This document shows, piece by piece, positions 28,065 to 37,698 of a stretch of DNA of 64,000 nucleotides. Under the pieces are notes generated by a model that saw nothing but the letters and a program-made list of their open reading frames with translations, ran no database searches and was not told the DNA's origin. Each line of letters begins with the position of its first letter. The stretch's first letter is position 1. The translations under genes were made by a program, and so were the position numbers. The DNA is from JASBZA01 sp964392065 (GTDB lineage Bacteria; Bacillota; Clostridia; Saccharofermentanales; Fastidiosipilaceae): contig CAYMOG010000004.1 in NCBI GenBank assembly GCA_964392065.1, forward strand, positions 10,595-74,594. Direction: 5' to 3'.

Positions 28065-28901
28065 GTGCAAATTTTACTTAGTAGAGATAAAAGTTCATTT
28101 TATTATCAAGTCCAGATAGGATTGGAAGATGAAGGTGTGCTCTTACATTTCTCTTCCAGTAGTTTAGCAAACGATTTATTAACGATTTTTTATTATATAG
28201 TGAGTCTTGATCACGCAAAACAACTCTTCCATCAAGCCGAAAAACAACTCGACCCTAACGCTAGGAATATCCTTTTTTACATGTATTTAAGAGAACGTAA
28301 ACATCACCTTGCGCTTACACCCGAGAAATTTTTTCAGCGCATGAGAAATGCGGCAAGAAGTATGGAGCAAGTGCTCCATGGCATTTACCAGAGAAATGTA
28401 AACATGAAACCCTTACTCTTGAAACTTCAGCGTTCAGACATGGGTAAAGGGAGTTTGGTCTTCGACCTTTACTCCGTTCGAGTATTATTCGATACAATGC
28501 TCTTCTTAGTACTTAGAGAGCAGCGCCATCTCAGACACTGTAAAGTCTGTAGCGCTTACTTCATCCGAATGAAATATCAGAAAGGAGAACTCTGCCATTA
28601 TCTCGATAAGAATGGAAGCACTTGTACAAATCGTTTAAGTATACGTAATGCAGAAACAAGAATAAGAGAAGATCCATTGCTCTTTAAATACAAGCAAATG
28701 TATAAGCGTCAATATATGCGCACGGAAAGACAAATTTGTAGTAAAAGCAGTCCGCTGTCTCCTGGTCTTGTACCAGAATTTAAAGCCTGGAGCAATACCG
28801 CCAAAAACCTTCGTAAGCGCTATATAAGAAACGAAATCTCCGCTATGGAGTTTCATGAAGGTATGGACAATCTAGATTATAATCTCTGGGAGATAAATTA
28901 A
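28065..28901 (+). CDS. Hypothetical protein with a Cys-rich putative zinc site (DUF6076-like)
   Basis: 278 residues, GTG start eight bases after GGAG. The first 150 residues are helical. Residues about 170-195 hold CKVCSAYF and ELCHYLDKNGSTC, giving a C-x2-C ... C-x10-C arrangement that could bind zinc, followed by a basic segment (YKQMYKRQYMRTER). The layout resembles DUF6076-type proteins of Clostridia, but I am unsure of the family. A role in nucleic acid binding is possible. It faces the aro operon tail to tail and is divergent from the adhesin. Confidence 0.6.
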   Translation: MQILLSRDKSSFYYQVQIGLEDEGVLLHFSSSSLANDLLTIFYYIVSLDHAKQLFHQAEKQLDPNARNILFYMYLRERKHHLALTPEKFFQRMRNAARSMEQVLHGIYQRNVNMKPLLLKLQRSDMGKGSLVFDLYSVRVLFDTMLFLVLREQRHLRHCKVCSAYFIRMKYQKGELCHYLDKNGSTCTNRLSIRNAETRIREDPLLFKYKQMYKRQYMRTERQICSKSSPLSPGLVPEFKAWSNTAKNLRKRYIRNEISAMEFHEGMDNLDYNLWEIN

Positions 28902-28911
28902 TAAACTTGAA

Positions 28912-30066
28912 CTATTCCGTCTTCGTCTCCTGATACCAACCGAGTAATCGCATTTCAGTGCACTCGTGCTGGAGATGATAGAGCAAGTCTAGAATCTTCT
29001 CATGACTAGGCTGGACCTGTAAATCCACGTAGAAATAGTATTCCCATGGATTTCTAGGAATGGGGCTACTTTGAATTTTTGTCATATTGATTTTATGATC
29101 AGAAAAAACACTTAAAACTTGTCCCAAGCTCCCCGCACTATGAGGCAAGCGCAGAAGCAAGGATAAGATATGGGCATCTTGACTTAATTGTAAGTTTCTT
29201 CTTACTACAACGAATCGAGTTTGGTTCTGATTTACATCTGTGATTTCACGTTCAAGAATCTCTAATCCATAGGCTTCTGCCGCATCTTCCGTAGCAATAG
29301 CCGCAAGATTATGGTCTCCTTGGGATACTTCCTCTGCTGCAAAAGCCGTATTCAAAGATTCTAATCCATCCCACTTATTCTCCCGTATAAACTGGGAACA
29401 TTGGGCCAGTGCTTGTTTATGGGAAACTACAGTTTCAATGTCTTGAAGTCTAGTTCCTGGTTTTACCAATAAACAATGGCGAACAGGCATGTATAAGGCG
29501 TCGGTTATGTAAAGATTAGTACTTTGGATAAGTTGATATACGTCATCAACCGTTCCGCCCGTAGAATTCTCAAGTGGAAGAACACAAGCATCTGCTTGCC
29601 CACGTACAACTGAGAGAATAGCCTCTTCAAAAGTCCTATGTGGGAAGTACGCTCTTCCTGGGAAGAGTAGGGTTGCGGCTTTGGCCGAATAAGAATAGGC
29701 GTTTCCCTGAGTGGCTACCAATTGTACTGGAAACTTTTTGCTCTGATTCTGGGCAATCATTTTACCTAGCTCCCAATCCAAACTTTCTGGCCTGGCTATA
29801 GAATATTGTTTTGCACGCGAAAGTCTCATTAGAGTAGAGAGCACGGCACTCCCGTAGTTTGCTATGGCTTCATCTTCAGAATTTTCGAGTTTTTTTAGCT
29901 TCTTTACCTCTTGTTCTTGATCGTAAATTTTCGCTACTAATTGTTTCTTTTCTCGGTATACTTCGGCTGCTAAGTTTTGCCTCTGGGAAAATAATTCCAG
30001 AATTTTCTCATCTATTTCTTGTAAATTCTCTCTAATATGCTCTAAATTCTGCTTCCTGTCCGCCAT
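28912..30066 (-). CDS. pheA: Chorismate mutase / prephenate dehydratase
   Basis: 384-residue bifunctional P-protein for phenylalanine synthesis, from the ATG at 30066, eight bases after GAGGAG. Domains: chorismate mutase (about 5-85, with IDEKILELFSQRQNLA), prephenate dehydratase (about 105-285, with ATQGNAYSYSAKAA and the ENSTGGTVDDVY substrate site), and ACT regulatory domain (about 295-375, with PHSAGSLGQVLSVF). Phenylalanine feedback through the ACT domain is expected. The dehydratase motif T-R-F appears as NQTRFVVV. Last gene of the aro operon; tail to tail with the DUF6076-like gene. Confidence 0.93.
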   Translation of the reverse strand: MADRKQNLEHIRENLQEIDEKILELFSQRQNLAAEVYREKKQLVAKIYDQEQEVKKLKKLENSEDEAIANYGSAVLSTLMRLSRAKQYSIARPESLDWELGKMIAQNQSKKFPVQLVATQGNAYSYSAKAATLLFPGRAYFPHRTFEEAILSVVRGQADACVLPLENSTGGTVDDVYQLIQSTNLYITDALYMPVRHCLLVKPGTRLQDIETVVSHKQALAQCSQFIRENKWDGLESLNTAFAAEEVSQGDHNLAAIATEDAAEAYGLEILEREITDVNQNQTRFVVVRRNLQLSQDAHILSLLLRLPHSAGSLGQVLSVFSDHKINMTKIQSSPIPRNPWEYYFYVDLQVQPSHEKILDLLYHLQHECTEMRLLGWYQETKTE

Positions 30067-30068
30067 GA

Positions 30069-30509
30069 TTAATTCTCCTCTATCTGTTTCCACAACTTTT
30101 CCAATGCCAATTCATAGGACCTGAAACCCTGACCAATCACAACATCCGCGCATGCGGCTCTGATAACAGAAACTTGTCGGAAACTTTCTCGCTGTTCAAT
30201 ATCAGAGATGTGCACTTCAATAATAGGATAGGGGCATAGCGTTAAGCAATCAAGTAATGCATAACTATAGTGGGTCAATGCACCTGCGTTAATAAGCATT
30301 CCGGAGCTCTCATCTAAGTGCTCATGAATAAAATCTATGAGATCACCTTCGTGGTTCGATTGATACGCCAACACGTCATAACCTTTGGCACTCGCGATCT
30401 TCTCTACGGTTTCTACCACATCGGCCAAAGCAAAGCTTCCGTAATGCTTCTTCTCTCTTCGTCCCAACATATTCAGATTGGGCCCATGTACGAGTAATAT
30501 TTTTTGCAT
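30069..30509 (-). CDS. aroQ: 3-dehydroquinate dehydratase, type II
   Basis: 146 residues, standard length for the dodecameric type II enzyme, third step of the shikimate pathway. Motifs: LLVHGPNLNMLGRRE (active-site Asn, Arg), GMLINAGALTHYSYAL (family NPGAFTHTS-type), and IIEVHISDIEQRESFR (His). The usual Tyr after the glycine loop is present as KKHYGS. It lies directly after aroC, with no gap between its ATG and the aroC stop. Confidence 0.95.
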   Translation of the reverse strand: MQKILLVHGPNLNMLGRREKKHYGSFALADVVETVEKIASAKGYDVLAYQSNHEGDLIDFIHEHLDESSGMLINAGALTHYSYALLDCLTLCPYPIIEVHISDIEQRESFRQVSVIRAACADVVIGQGFRSYELALEKLWKQIEEN

Positions 30510-31625
30510 TTATTCACCTACTTGTTCGTAATCAAAACGGCCTGACAATAGGAGCTGATCTAATAATACAATTGCTGCTGCAGCTTCTAAGACAGGAACG
30601 GCACGTGGAACGATACAGGGATCGTGTCTACCATGGATAATGAGCTTACTATTCTCTTTTGTCTCTAAATTAACAGAATCTTGTTCTAAACTTATAGATG
30701 AAGTTGGCTTAATTCCAACCTGAAACACAATTGGCATTCCATTGGAAATACCACCATCGATGCCACCCCCGTGATTGGTTTTACTACGAATCTTGGAACT
30801 TTCTTCAACATATTCTAGCGCATCATTATTTTCGGACCCTCTTCTTCTTGTTACGGCAAAACCGTCCCCGAAACTTAATGCTTTTACAGCTGGGATACCA
30901 TAGATAAAAGACGCGAGCTTAGGTTCCAATCCTCCGAAAATCGGATTGCCAATTCCTCTTTCAACACCAAGTAAAACGACTTCTACTATACCTCCAACGG
31001 AATCTTGATCCATACGCGCCGCTTCTACAGCATCGATCATTTTCTGGCCTTGTACTGCATCTATTACAGGAAAATCCTGATGCTCCTGAACCCATTCTGG
31101 TGTCTGGCTTAATGATTCTAACGTAAGAGATGCGTCTTCTATACCCGCAATTTCCTTGATATGGGCAAATACCCTTACACCCTGTCGCTCTAAGATTTGT
31201 TTCGCTACGGCACCTGCGAAGCATATGGCTGCGGTGAGTCTTCCAGAAAAATGCCCTCCGCCACGCGGGTCATTGGCCCCACGATAACGTGCTCTTCCCG
31301 TTAGATCCGCGTGTCCTGGCCTAGGTATGGTTTGTAAATTTTCATAATCCTTAGACCTCGTATCGCGATTTCGAATGAATCCCGCAAGAGGTGTTCCAGT
31401 TGTTCTGTTTTTATATACACCAGATAGAACTTCAACCCTATCCGACTCTTGGCGTGGCGAAGACCAGGGACTTCTACCTGGCGCTCTCCTATCCATAAAA
31501 GCTCTTACCGCTTCCATATCAAGTCCTTGGCCAGCTGGCAGATCGTCGATTACCACACCTATTCCAGGTCCATGGGACTCTCCAAACACACTTAGTTTAA
31601 TAAAATCTCCCCAATATGAACTCAT
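30510..31625 (-). CDS. aroC: Chorismate synthase
   Basis: 371 residues, FMN-dependent conversion of EPSP to chorismate. Signatures: GESHGPGIG near residue 16, GRARYRGANDPRGGGHFSGRLT (two blocks, RGANDPRGGG and HFSGRLT), and GGISNGMPI. Overlaps the aroBA stop by 4 bases (ATGA). A reduced-flavin source is needed; a monofunctional type is inferred because no reductase domain is fused. Confidence 0.96.
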   Translation of the reverse strand: MSSYWGDFIKLSVFGESHGPGIGVVIDDLPAGQGLDMEAVRAFMDRRAPGRSPWSSPRQESDRVEVLSGVYKNRTTGTPLAGFIRNRDTRSKDYENLQTIPRPGHADLTGRARYRGANDPRGGGHFSGRLTAAICFAGAVAKQILERQGVRVFAHIKEIAGIEDASLTLESLSQTPEWVQEHQDFPVIDAVQGQKMIDAVEAARMDQDSVGGIVEVVLLGVERGIGNPIFGGLEPKLASFIYGIPAVKALSFGDGFAVTRRRGSENNDALEYVEESSKIRSKTNHGGGIDGGISNGMPIVFQVGIKPTSSISLEQDSVNLETKENSKLIIHGRHDPCIVPRAVPVLEAAAAIVLLDQLLLSGRFDYEQVGE

Positions 31626-33970
31626 ACATCCTCCACTATTTGGCCACCCACCCGTCTTAAATCTCTATAGAAGGCCGGGTAGGATTTATTGACAGCCTCC
31701 GCTCCATCTAGAGTGGACTCTCCACTGGCTGACATGGCTGCAATACTTCCCGCCATGGCCAAACGATGATCGTTATAGCTTGATAGAGAGGCCCCGATAA
31801 GCTTAGAAACACCCGTCACAACAAGGTAATCTTCCCCTAATTCACATACAACGCCTAAACGCGTTAACATATCATAACTCGCCCAGAGTCTATCCGACTC
31901 CTTGATCTTCAAACGCTGAGCATTGCTTAGTTTTGTTTTCTTACCTTCACCCGCACAGGCGCACGCCACGGATAATGCGGGAAATAAATCAGGGAACTGG
32001 GAAATATCGATTTCGATAAGTTCACTAGAATCCCTGTCTTTTCGCTCTTGAAGCTTCTCTAAACACATGATGAACGCTTTATCTCCTTGTAAACTGTCTT
32101 CTCTCATGCCCTGCACTTCAATAGTATGCCCGAGAAATTTCGCTAGATACCAGAACGCGGCTTGAGAATAGTCCCGTTCAATTTCAACCATTGAACTAGG
32201 CATCCGATAGTTCTGTCCCCCCCGTACGTGATAGGTTATATGGGCATTCGGATCTTCTTCACGAGTAATTTCTATCCCGAAATTTCGTAAAACCTCTAGG
32301 CTTAAATCCACATACGGCGCGGATTCTAATTGCGTGGTTAGAGACAGATGTGAAGCCTCAGGTAAGAGCGCCATGCCATACAACATCCCAGTTATATATT
32401 GTGAACTGCTGTCACCGGCTAGCGCATAGGCATCCGCTTCTAACTGACCTCTTATTTCTAGTGGTAAGTACAAACCGTCTTCTTCTGGGAAACGCAAATC
32501 AACACCATGATTTCCTAGAACCTCTATATATTCATTGAGTGGCCTGTATGGGAGTCTTCCACTACCTGTAAAACGTACCGATACACCTAGCGCTGCTGCA
32601 ATCGGAATGAGGAAGCGTATCGTCGATCCTGACTCGCCGCAATCTACTTCTATTCGGTCTTCTGATCTAGCCCTATAGGCCGCTATAATCTGATTTATAC
32701 CAACAATAGTTGCTTGAATATCATTAGACATAGCCTCCTTACAATTGGAAATGTAAGACGTGAAATCCCCACCGTCTTGAGCTAGAGCTACGGCCATAAT
32801 TAAGCGATGCGCCATTGATTTAGAGGGCGGAGGAAGCACCACACCAGTAAGTTCAGAAGGACTAAGTCTCACGCTTTGGAAGCCTTTAGTAACCCCTAGG
32901 GTATAGCCTTCCAAGTGCTCAGCAAGAGTGGCTAGTTTTTCTGAAGTCAAATTCTGTAATCTTGCCTCACCAAGCGTCTCTAAGAAAACCATAGTCGTTC
33001 CTGCACTTGTCGTTTTCTTGTCTTTATTTATGAAGGGCAGAATTTCAGCAACAGTCAGTTCCGTAAATACAGGTAAGCCGAAACGCTGCAGTAGACTTTG
33101 TGTCCTGGCTAATAAATTCCCATCACGAAAACCTAAGACTTCCCCTAGTCTAAGCGCACAGAGAAGACCAATGCTAACACCTTCACCATGCGTGTAACGC
33201 CTGTAACCGCTTGCACTCTCAATCGCATGGCCGAAGGTATGCCCTAGATTAAGCACCGCCCGCAGTCCCCGTTCAAGCGTATCTTGTGCGACAATTTTCG
33301 CTTTGGCTCTAATACCTGCAGAAAGCATTTCCGTGCTGGGATATAGACTATGGCTTCCTTCTATCTCTGAGAACAACCCTTCCCCTTCTAGAAGACCATA
33401 CTTAATCATTTCTGCCCAACCACTTCTGAGCTCTCTAGGCGGCAAAGTCATCAACACATCCACATCGGCAAGAACAATTTCAGGCTGTTTAAATGCTCCC
33501 AGCAAATTCTTACCATACGGTGTATCTATTCCTGTCTTCCCTCCAACAGACGAATCGATTTGTGCTAAATAAGTCGTAGGAACTTGAATATACGGTATAC
33601 CACGCATATAGATTGCGGCAGCAAATCCACATAAATCACCTACCACGCCTCCCCCTAGCGCAAGAAACTTGTCTTGTCGGGATAAATTGAATTCGAAGGC
33701 TTTGGCCAACAAACGCCCTAACGTAGTTTCATTTTTCTGTTCCTCGCCCGCAGTAAAGGTGAAGTGATCCACAGCATAACCTAAATCTTCTAGTTGATTC
33801 GATACCTTGTGATAAAACAGCGGTGCCGTATTGGAATCCGCCACCACTAGAATCTTCTGCCCTCGAAAATGTGCAGGTTCTAGATATAGTTTAAGCTCCT
33901 CCAACAGTCCTCTGCCTACATAGCAAGGATAATAATTTCTGTCATCGGTTTGAATTTTAAGCATTTCCAT
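31622..33970 (-). CDS. aroBA: Fused 3-dehydroquinate synthase and EPSP synthase
   Basis: 782 residues joining two enzymes. Residues about 1-350 are AroB: GGGVVGDLCGFAAAIYMRG, PTTYLAQIDSSVGGKTGID and the zinc His in NLGHTFGHAIE. Residues about 362-780 are AroA: PPPSKSMAHRL near 378, GESGSTIRFLIPIAAAL, GRLPYRPLNEY, and KESDRLW plus YNDHRLAMA near the end. The frame is continuous, with no stop or start between domains, and both sets of active-site residues are present. This pairs steps 2 and 6 of the pathway, as in the order seen at the N terminus of the fungal AROM protein. Confidence 0.93.
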   Translation of the reverse strand: MEMLKIQTDDRNYYPCYVGRGLLEELKLYLEPAHFRGQKILVVADSNTAPLFYHKVSNQLEDLGYAVDHFTFTAGEEQKNETTLGRLLAKAFEFNLSRQDKFLALGGGVVGDLCGFAAAIYMRGIPYIQVPTTYLAQIDSSVGGKTGIDTPYGKNLLGAFKQPEIVLADVDVLMTLPPRELRSGWAEMIKYGLLEGEGLFSEIEGSHSLYPSTEMLSAGIRAKAKIVAQDTLERGLRAVLNLGHTFGHAIESASGYRRYTHGEGVSIGLLCALRLGEVLGFRDGNLLARTQSLLQRFGLPVFTELTVAEILPFINKDKKTTSAGTTMVFLETLGEARLQNLTSEKLATLAEHLEGYTLGVTKGFQSVRLSPSELTGVVLPPPSKSMAHRLIMAVALAQDGGDFTSYISNCKEAMSNDIQATIVGINQIIAAYRARSEDRIEVDCGESGSTIRFLIPIAAALGVSVRFTGSGRLPYRPLNEYIEVLGNHGVDLRFPEEDGLYLPLEIRGQLEADAYALAGDSSSQYITGMLYGMALLPEASHLSLTTQLESAPYVDLSLEVLRNFGIEITREEDPNAHITYHVRGGQNYRMPSSMVEIERDYSQAAFWYLAKFLGHTIEVQGMREDSLQGDKAFIMCLEKLQERKDRDSSELIEIDISQFPDLFPALSVACACAGEGKKTKLSNAQRLKIKESDRLWASYDMLTRLGVVCELGEDYLVVTGVSKLIGASLSSYNDHRLAMAGSIAAMSASGESTLDGAEAVNKSYPAFYRDLRRVGGQIVEDV

Positions 33971-33976
33971 ATGTCC

Positions 33977-35398
33977 TCATTCTAGCCCGAAAGCACGAAG
34001 TATCGCTTCCACAGCCTCTCTAGGTCTACCTTCCGTCGAGACGCTAACGTCGGCCAAAGCTTCATACGCCACTTCGCGCATCTCATATAATCTCCTCAAT
34101 GCTTCAGGCTCTTGTTGCAAGAGTGGTCTAGACGCTCGATTCCCTGCGCGCATCAACGCCGTCTCCAAAGATATCTTCGTATAGACGATTTGCCCCTGAT
34201 GCGCACGCACCAGATCCTCCATTCCCTCTTGTAAGAGACACCCTCCACCTGTTGATAGGATATATGAACCTTCCTGACTCAAGAGATCTGTAAATATTTC
34301 CCTTTCCATTGTGCGAAAATAGTCTTCTCCATGTTGGGAAAATATTTCTGTAATTGAACGCCCTAAACGTTCTTCTATTATCTGGTCTAAATCCATCGAG
34401 GGTATGCCCAGCGTCTTGGCTAATTTCCTCGCTACGGTACTCTTACCCGAAGCCATGAAACCCGTAAGGACAATACGCAAGGGGAAATGGTCCAATAAGT
34501 CATTCGGAAGATTCTCTAGAGTTTCAAGTAAGCGCTGCTTTACTTCGGGCGAACGGAAACGAGATTCTAACTCTGGATGCCAAATTCTCTGTGCTTCTAA
34601 GGCCTGGTGAAAAAGCATTGGCAATCCCGATACCGCTGGAACACCATAAGATCTGGCTAAGAGTATAAATCGCGTAGCCAGCGGATTATAAATAGAATCA
34701 AATACGCCTTCTAATTCAGACTTCTCTAAACGTTCAATATAATAACGATGTTCGAGAGGGAGCTCTCCTACAGCAGGCCACATACCTAGAGGCGTCCCAT
34801 TTAGAATATAGTGTATTTCGCCATCCCAAGCATGTAAGTCCGTTTCAGTTAAAAGCGTAATCGCACATTGGGGATAGAGTTTCCTACAGGTATGGACCAA
34901 TTTCTCATCTTTCGACTTATCACGCACTCTAATAAGAACTTGTTTCGCTCCTAATCGGCATACGGCATAAAGCATGGTTTTGGCCACGCCACCACTTCCT
35001 AGAAGAAGTACCGTTTTATTTTGATAGTGGAAATCTGCTGACAAGAATCCTGCTATGTCCGTATTGTAACCCTTACCATTATAGATTGTATTCACCGCTC
35101 CAAACTGCAATGCTTCTTGAGAAAGTGCGGCGAGATGTTCTTGTACCTTTTCTTTGTAAGGAATCGTGATATTGAGACCGCTATAAGACGATAAGAGTTC
35201 AGGGAATTTTCTAGGAAAATCTTCTATTTCCATATCTTCTAGTACATAAGTAGCGTCTATACCGAGAATATCGAAAATATGTTGATGTATAAGAGGCGAC
35301 AAGCTGTGACCTAATGGATGACCTAGTAATGCAAACCGTTCTAATAGGTTTTCTTCTCGCGAATATAAGAAATCTAAGCGACTATCCTTCCACGTCAT
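33977..35398 (-). CDS. aroEK: Fused shikimate dehydrogenase and shikimate kinase
   Basis: 473 residues. Residues about 20-285 are AroE: LGHPLGHSLSPLIHQ, the catalytic Lys in NITIPYKEK and Asp in YNTDIAGF, and the NADP loop LLGSGGVAKTM. Residues about 305-473 are AroK: P-loop GFMASGKST (313-321), DLDQIIEERLGRSITEIF, the GGGCLL loop and the SRPLL lid. Steps 4 and 5 of the pathway are thus on one chain. It overlaps tyrA by 17 bases and is followed six bases later by aroBA. Confidence 0.93.
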   Translation of the reverse strand: MTWKDSRLDFLYSREENLLERFALLGHPLGHSLSPLIHQHIFDILGIDATYVLEDMEIEDFPRKFPELLSSYSGLNITIPYKEKVQEHLAALSQEALQFGAVNTIYNGKGYNTDIAGFLSADFHYQNKTVLLLGSGGVAKTMLYAVCRLGAKQVLIRVRDKSKDEKLVHTCRKLYPQCAITLLTETDLHAWDGEIHYILNGTPLGMWPAVGELPLEHRYYIERLEKSELEGVFDSIYNPLATRFILLARSYGVPAVSGLPMLFHQALEAQRIWHPELESRFRSPEVKQRLLETLENLPNDLLDHFPLRIVLTGFMASGKSTVARKLAKTLGIPSMDLDQIIEERLGRSITEIFSQHGEDYFRTMEREIFTDLLSQEGSYILSTGGGCLLQEGMEDLVRAHQGQIVYTKISLETALMRAGNRASRPLLQQEPEALRRLYEMREVAYEALADVSVSTEGRPREAVEAILRAFGLE

Positions 35399-36503
35399 AG
35401 CCTGCCTCCTTCAGTAGTGCAATGGCTCGAATCGCTTCTCCAGGCGAGGATATAAACAAGCGCACATGACCTCCTTCATACTGTCTCGCATCTTGGATAG
35501 AAATATTATGAATATTAATTTTTGCCTCACTAAGTAATTGGGTTAGAGCCGCGAGGGCACCTGTCTTATCTTCGATGTTTATGAGAATCTGCGCATCTGA
35601 AATAAGAGGGCCTATTCCTTTTGCCGGAATAACTGCTCTTGTATGATTTGCTCTTGCATAAAACATCCGTAGGAAATCTTCATCTTGTGTTTCAAGTGCT
35701 ACCTCTAACTGCTGTAATTGCTCTTGCATAGCATGGACTGCCCGCAGGAGATGGGCGCCAGATTCTAGAGATATCCCTGCCCAGAGATCCGGGTCAGAAG
35801 AAGCAATACGTGTGATGTCCCGAAACCCCCCTGCTGAGAGAAGTACCGCAAGAGAAGAAGACGCCTCATCAGGAAGTGCAGCATGCATGAGAGCTGCTGC
35901 AACTGCGTGGGGCAAATGGGAAACACGCGCTACCAAGTCATCGTGACGATAGGCATCTAACCATAAGGGTTTAGCGCCTAAAGCACGTACCAATTTCTCT
36001 AGGACTTCACGCTCTTCATCCTCAATATGCTCCCCCGCACATAGTACATACTGGGCATTCTCAAATAAACTTTCAGTAGCGCAAGCGTAACCTGTTCGTT
36101 CAGATCCGGCCATAGGATGGCCACCTATGAAGCGCAAGTTTCTACAAGCTTCCATAATTGGACTCTTTACTGAGCCTACATCCGTAAGAATGGCCTGAGA
36201 TTTCGCGCCGACCACTTGGGCCAAAGCCCCGACCCATTCCACTGGCGTACATAAAATGAGGATATCTTGTAGAAATAATGGATCCACTTCCAAGATCGCC
36301 GCTTCCCAGTTCTCGGAACCTATTTTCGGAATTAAATAGCCCTCATCTATACTTCGGTCAGCCCAAGCGTAATGCAAAGTATTTTGCTCATGACTAAATC
36401 CTGTCACATAAAAATCTTTATGGCAAGAGAGCGCTTGGGCAATAGAGCCACCAATGAGCCCGAGTGCCACAATGCCCACTTTTACTTTCTCAGAGCCAGG
36501 CAT
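35382..36503 (-). CDS. tyrA: Prephenate dehydrogenase
   Basis: 373 residues from the ATG at 36503 (AGGTGG five bases upstream); a TTG at 36530, also with a fair ribosome site, is the alternative. NAD loop VGIVALGLIGGSIAQAL near the N terminus, catalytic His in GGHPMAGSERTG, and the helical dimer domain with VSHLPHAVAAALMHA. A C-terminal ACT domain (about 300-370, EDKTGALAALTQLL) suggests tyrosine feedback. It overlaps the DAHP synthase gene by 14 bases. Confidence 0.92.
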   Translation of the reverse strand: MPGSEKVKVGIVALGLIGGSIAQALSCHKDFYVTGFSHEQNTLHYAWADRSIDEGYLIPKIGSENWEAAILEVDPLFLQDILILCTPVEWVGALAQVVGAKSQAILTDVGSVKSPIMEACRNLRFIGGHPMAGSERTGYACATESLFENAQYVLCAGEHIEDEEREVLEKLVRALGAKPLWLDAYRHDDLVARVSHLPHAVAAALMHAALPDEASSSLAVLLSAGGFRDITRIASSDPDLWAGISLESGAHLLRAVHAMQEQLQQLEVALETQDEDFLRMFYARANHTRAVIPAKGIGPLISDAQILINIEDKTGALAALTQLLSEAKINIHNISIQDARQYEGGHVRLFISSPGEAIRAIALLKEAGYDVEG

Positions 36504-37530
36504 CCTGACCACCTGTTGTAGAAATTCCAACCGTTTCTCCTATTGCATTGACCTGGTCCATGAGTGCACTATACTCTGCAAATGTCAATTGCTGGGCAGC
36601 GTCGGACATGGCTTCCTTAGGGTTGGGATGCACCTCAATAATTAACCCGTCCGATTTTACTGCTGTAGCCGCGAGGGCTAGAGCGGGGACAAATTGTGCA
36701 TCTCCAGCCGCATGGGATGGATCCACTATAATAGGGAGATGCGTTTTCTCACGAAGGACTGGAATTGCTGCGATATCAAGCGTAGCGCGATAGGAAGTTT
36801 CGAAGGTCCGAATACCTCGCTCACATAAGATTACGCGCTTATTCCCTTCATTAAGAATATACTCCGCTGAAGATAACCATTCATCAATTGTCATGGCCAT
36901 ACCGCGTTTAAGTAGGATAGGTTTTCCTGTCTTGCCTACAGCCTTGAGCAAGCGAAAATTCTGTGCATTTCTAGTACCAATTTGAAGAATATCGACATAA
37001 GGAAGCATAGCTTTTATATCAAGCTCTGACATAACTTCTGAAACTACTAACATATTAAACTGATCCGAAATATCCCGCATCCATTTAAGCGCATCGAGGC
37101 CTGTACCTTGGAAAGAATAAGGTGAGGTACGTGGTTTAAATGCTCCTCCCCTTAGAACTCTAGCTCCCGCCTGACTTACCGCTTGGGCGGTTTCATAGAG
37201 CTGCTCATAACTTTCGATTGCACAAGGACCTGCCATATTTACAAAATGTCCTCCACCTATAAGCACATCTTTACCTAAATCAAAGGTATCCGTTTGTGGT
37301 TGAAAAGTCTTACTGGCCAGCTTATAAGGCTCTGTGATACGTATAATACGTTCAACGCCTTCCAAAGCTTCTAAATTTTTCACATCTACCATGCTAGTGT
37401 CCCCAAGAACACCAATAATAGAACGCTCTTCACCATCACTTAGTTGGGACTTAAGATTTTTGGCGGCCAAAGCCTCCATAATATTATCAATATCCAGTGG
37501 CAGAATATTTTTCTCTAAAAGAATAATCAT
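36490..37530 (-). CDS. aroF: 3-deoxy-7-phosphoheptulonate synthase (type I beta)
   Basis: 346 residues. First step of the shikimate pathway, joining PEP and erythrose 4-phosphate. The N-terminal about 85 residues form the ferredoxin-like regulatory domain of the type I beta class. The barrel has MAGPCAIES, RGGAFKPRTSPYSFQG, LLKRGMAMTIDEW and IIVDPSHAAGD, with the metal and PEP ligands present. First gene of the operon, behind a strong promoter. Feedback by Phe/Tyr through the N domain is plausible. Confidence 0.95.
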   Translation of the reverse strand: MIILLEKNILPLDIDNIMEALAAKNLKSQLSDGEERSIIGVLGDTSMVDVKNLEALEGVERIIRITEPYKLASKTFQPQTDTFDLGKDVLIGGGHFVNMAGPCAIESYEQLYETAQAVSQAGARVLRGGAFKPRTSPYSFQGTGLDALKWMRDISDQFNMLVVSEVMSELDIKAMLPYVDILQIGTRNAQNFRLLKAVGKTGKPILLKRGMAMTIDEWLSSAEYILNEGNKRVILCERGIRTFETSYRATLDIAAIPVLREKTHLPIIVDPSHAAGDAQFVPALALAATAVKSDGLIIEVHPNPKEAMSDAAQQLTFAEYSALMDQVNAIGETVGISTTGGQDAWL

Positions 37531-37547
37531 AGATTTGTCCTCGATTT

Positions 37548-37634
37548 CTAGTCTATAAGATATAGGTTAGATTTACGTATCACGTACCCTAAAAAATGCA
37601 TAATGAATAGGTGCAATGGTACACTTCCTCCAAC
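37548..37634 (-). promoter_or_regulatory. Possible aromatic leader peptide before aroF
   Basis: In the untranslated leader, GGAGGAAG is followed ten bases later by a TTG that opens a 22-codon frame ending at a TAG (37548-37550), 17 bases before the aroF start. The peptide would contain two Phe and two Tyr (MHFLGY, NLYLID). No clear terminator-antiterminator pair was found, so this is weak evidence for an attenuation leader. Confidence 0.3.
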
Positions 37635-37653
37635 TATGTATAAACTTAAATAT

Positions 37654-37682
37654 ATAGTAGAAATCCAAAACCGCTTTGTCAA
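37654..37682 (-). promoter_or_regulatory. Promoter of the aro operon
   Basis: TTGACA (37682-37677) and TACTAT (37659-37654) on the minus strand, spaced exactly 17 bases, lie about 125 bases before aroF. This is a near-consensus sigma-A type promoter. Confidence 0.8.
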
Positions 37683-37698
37683 ACAAATAACTTTGACT

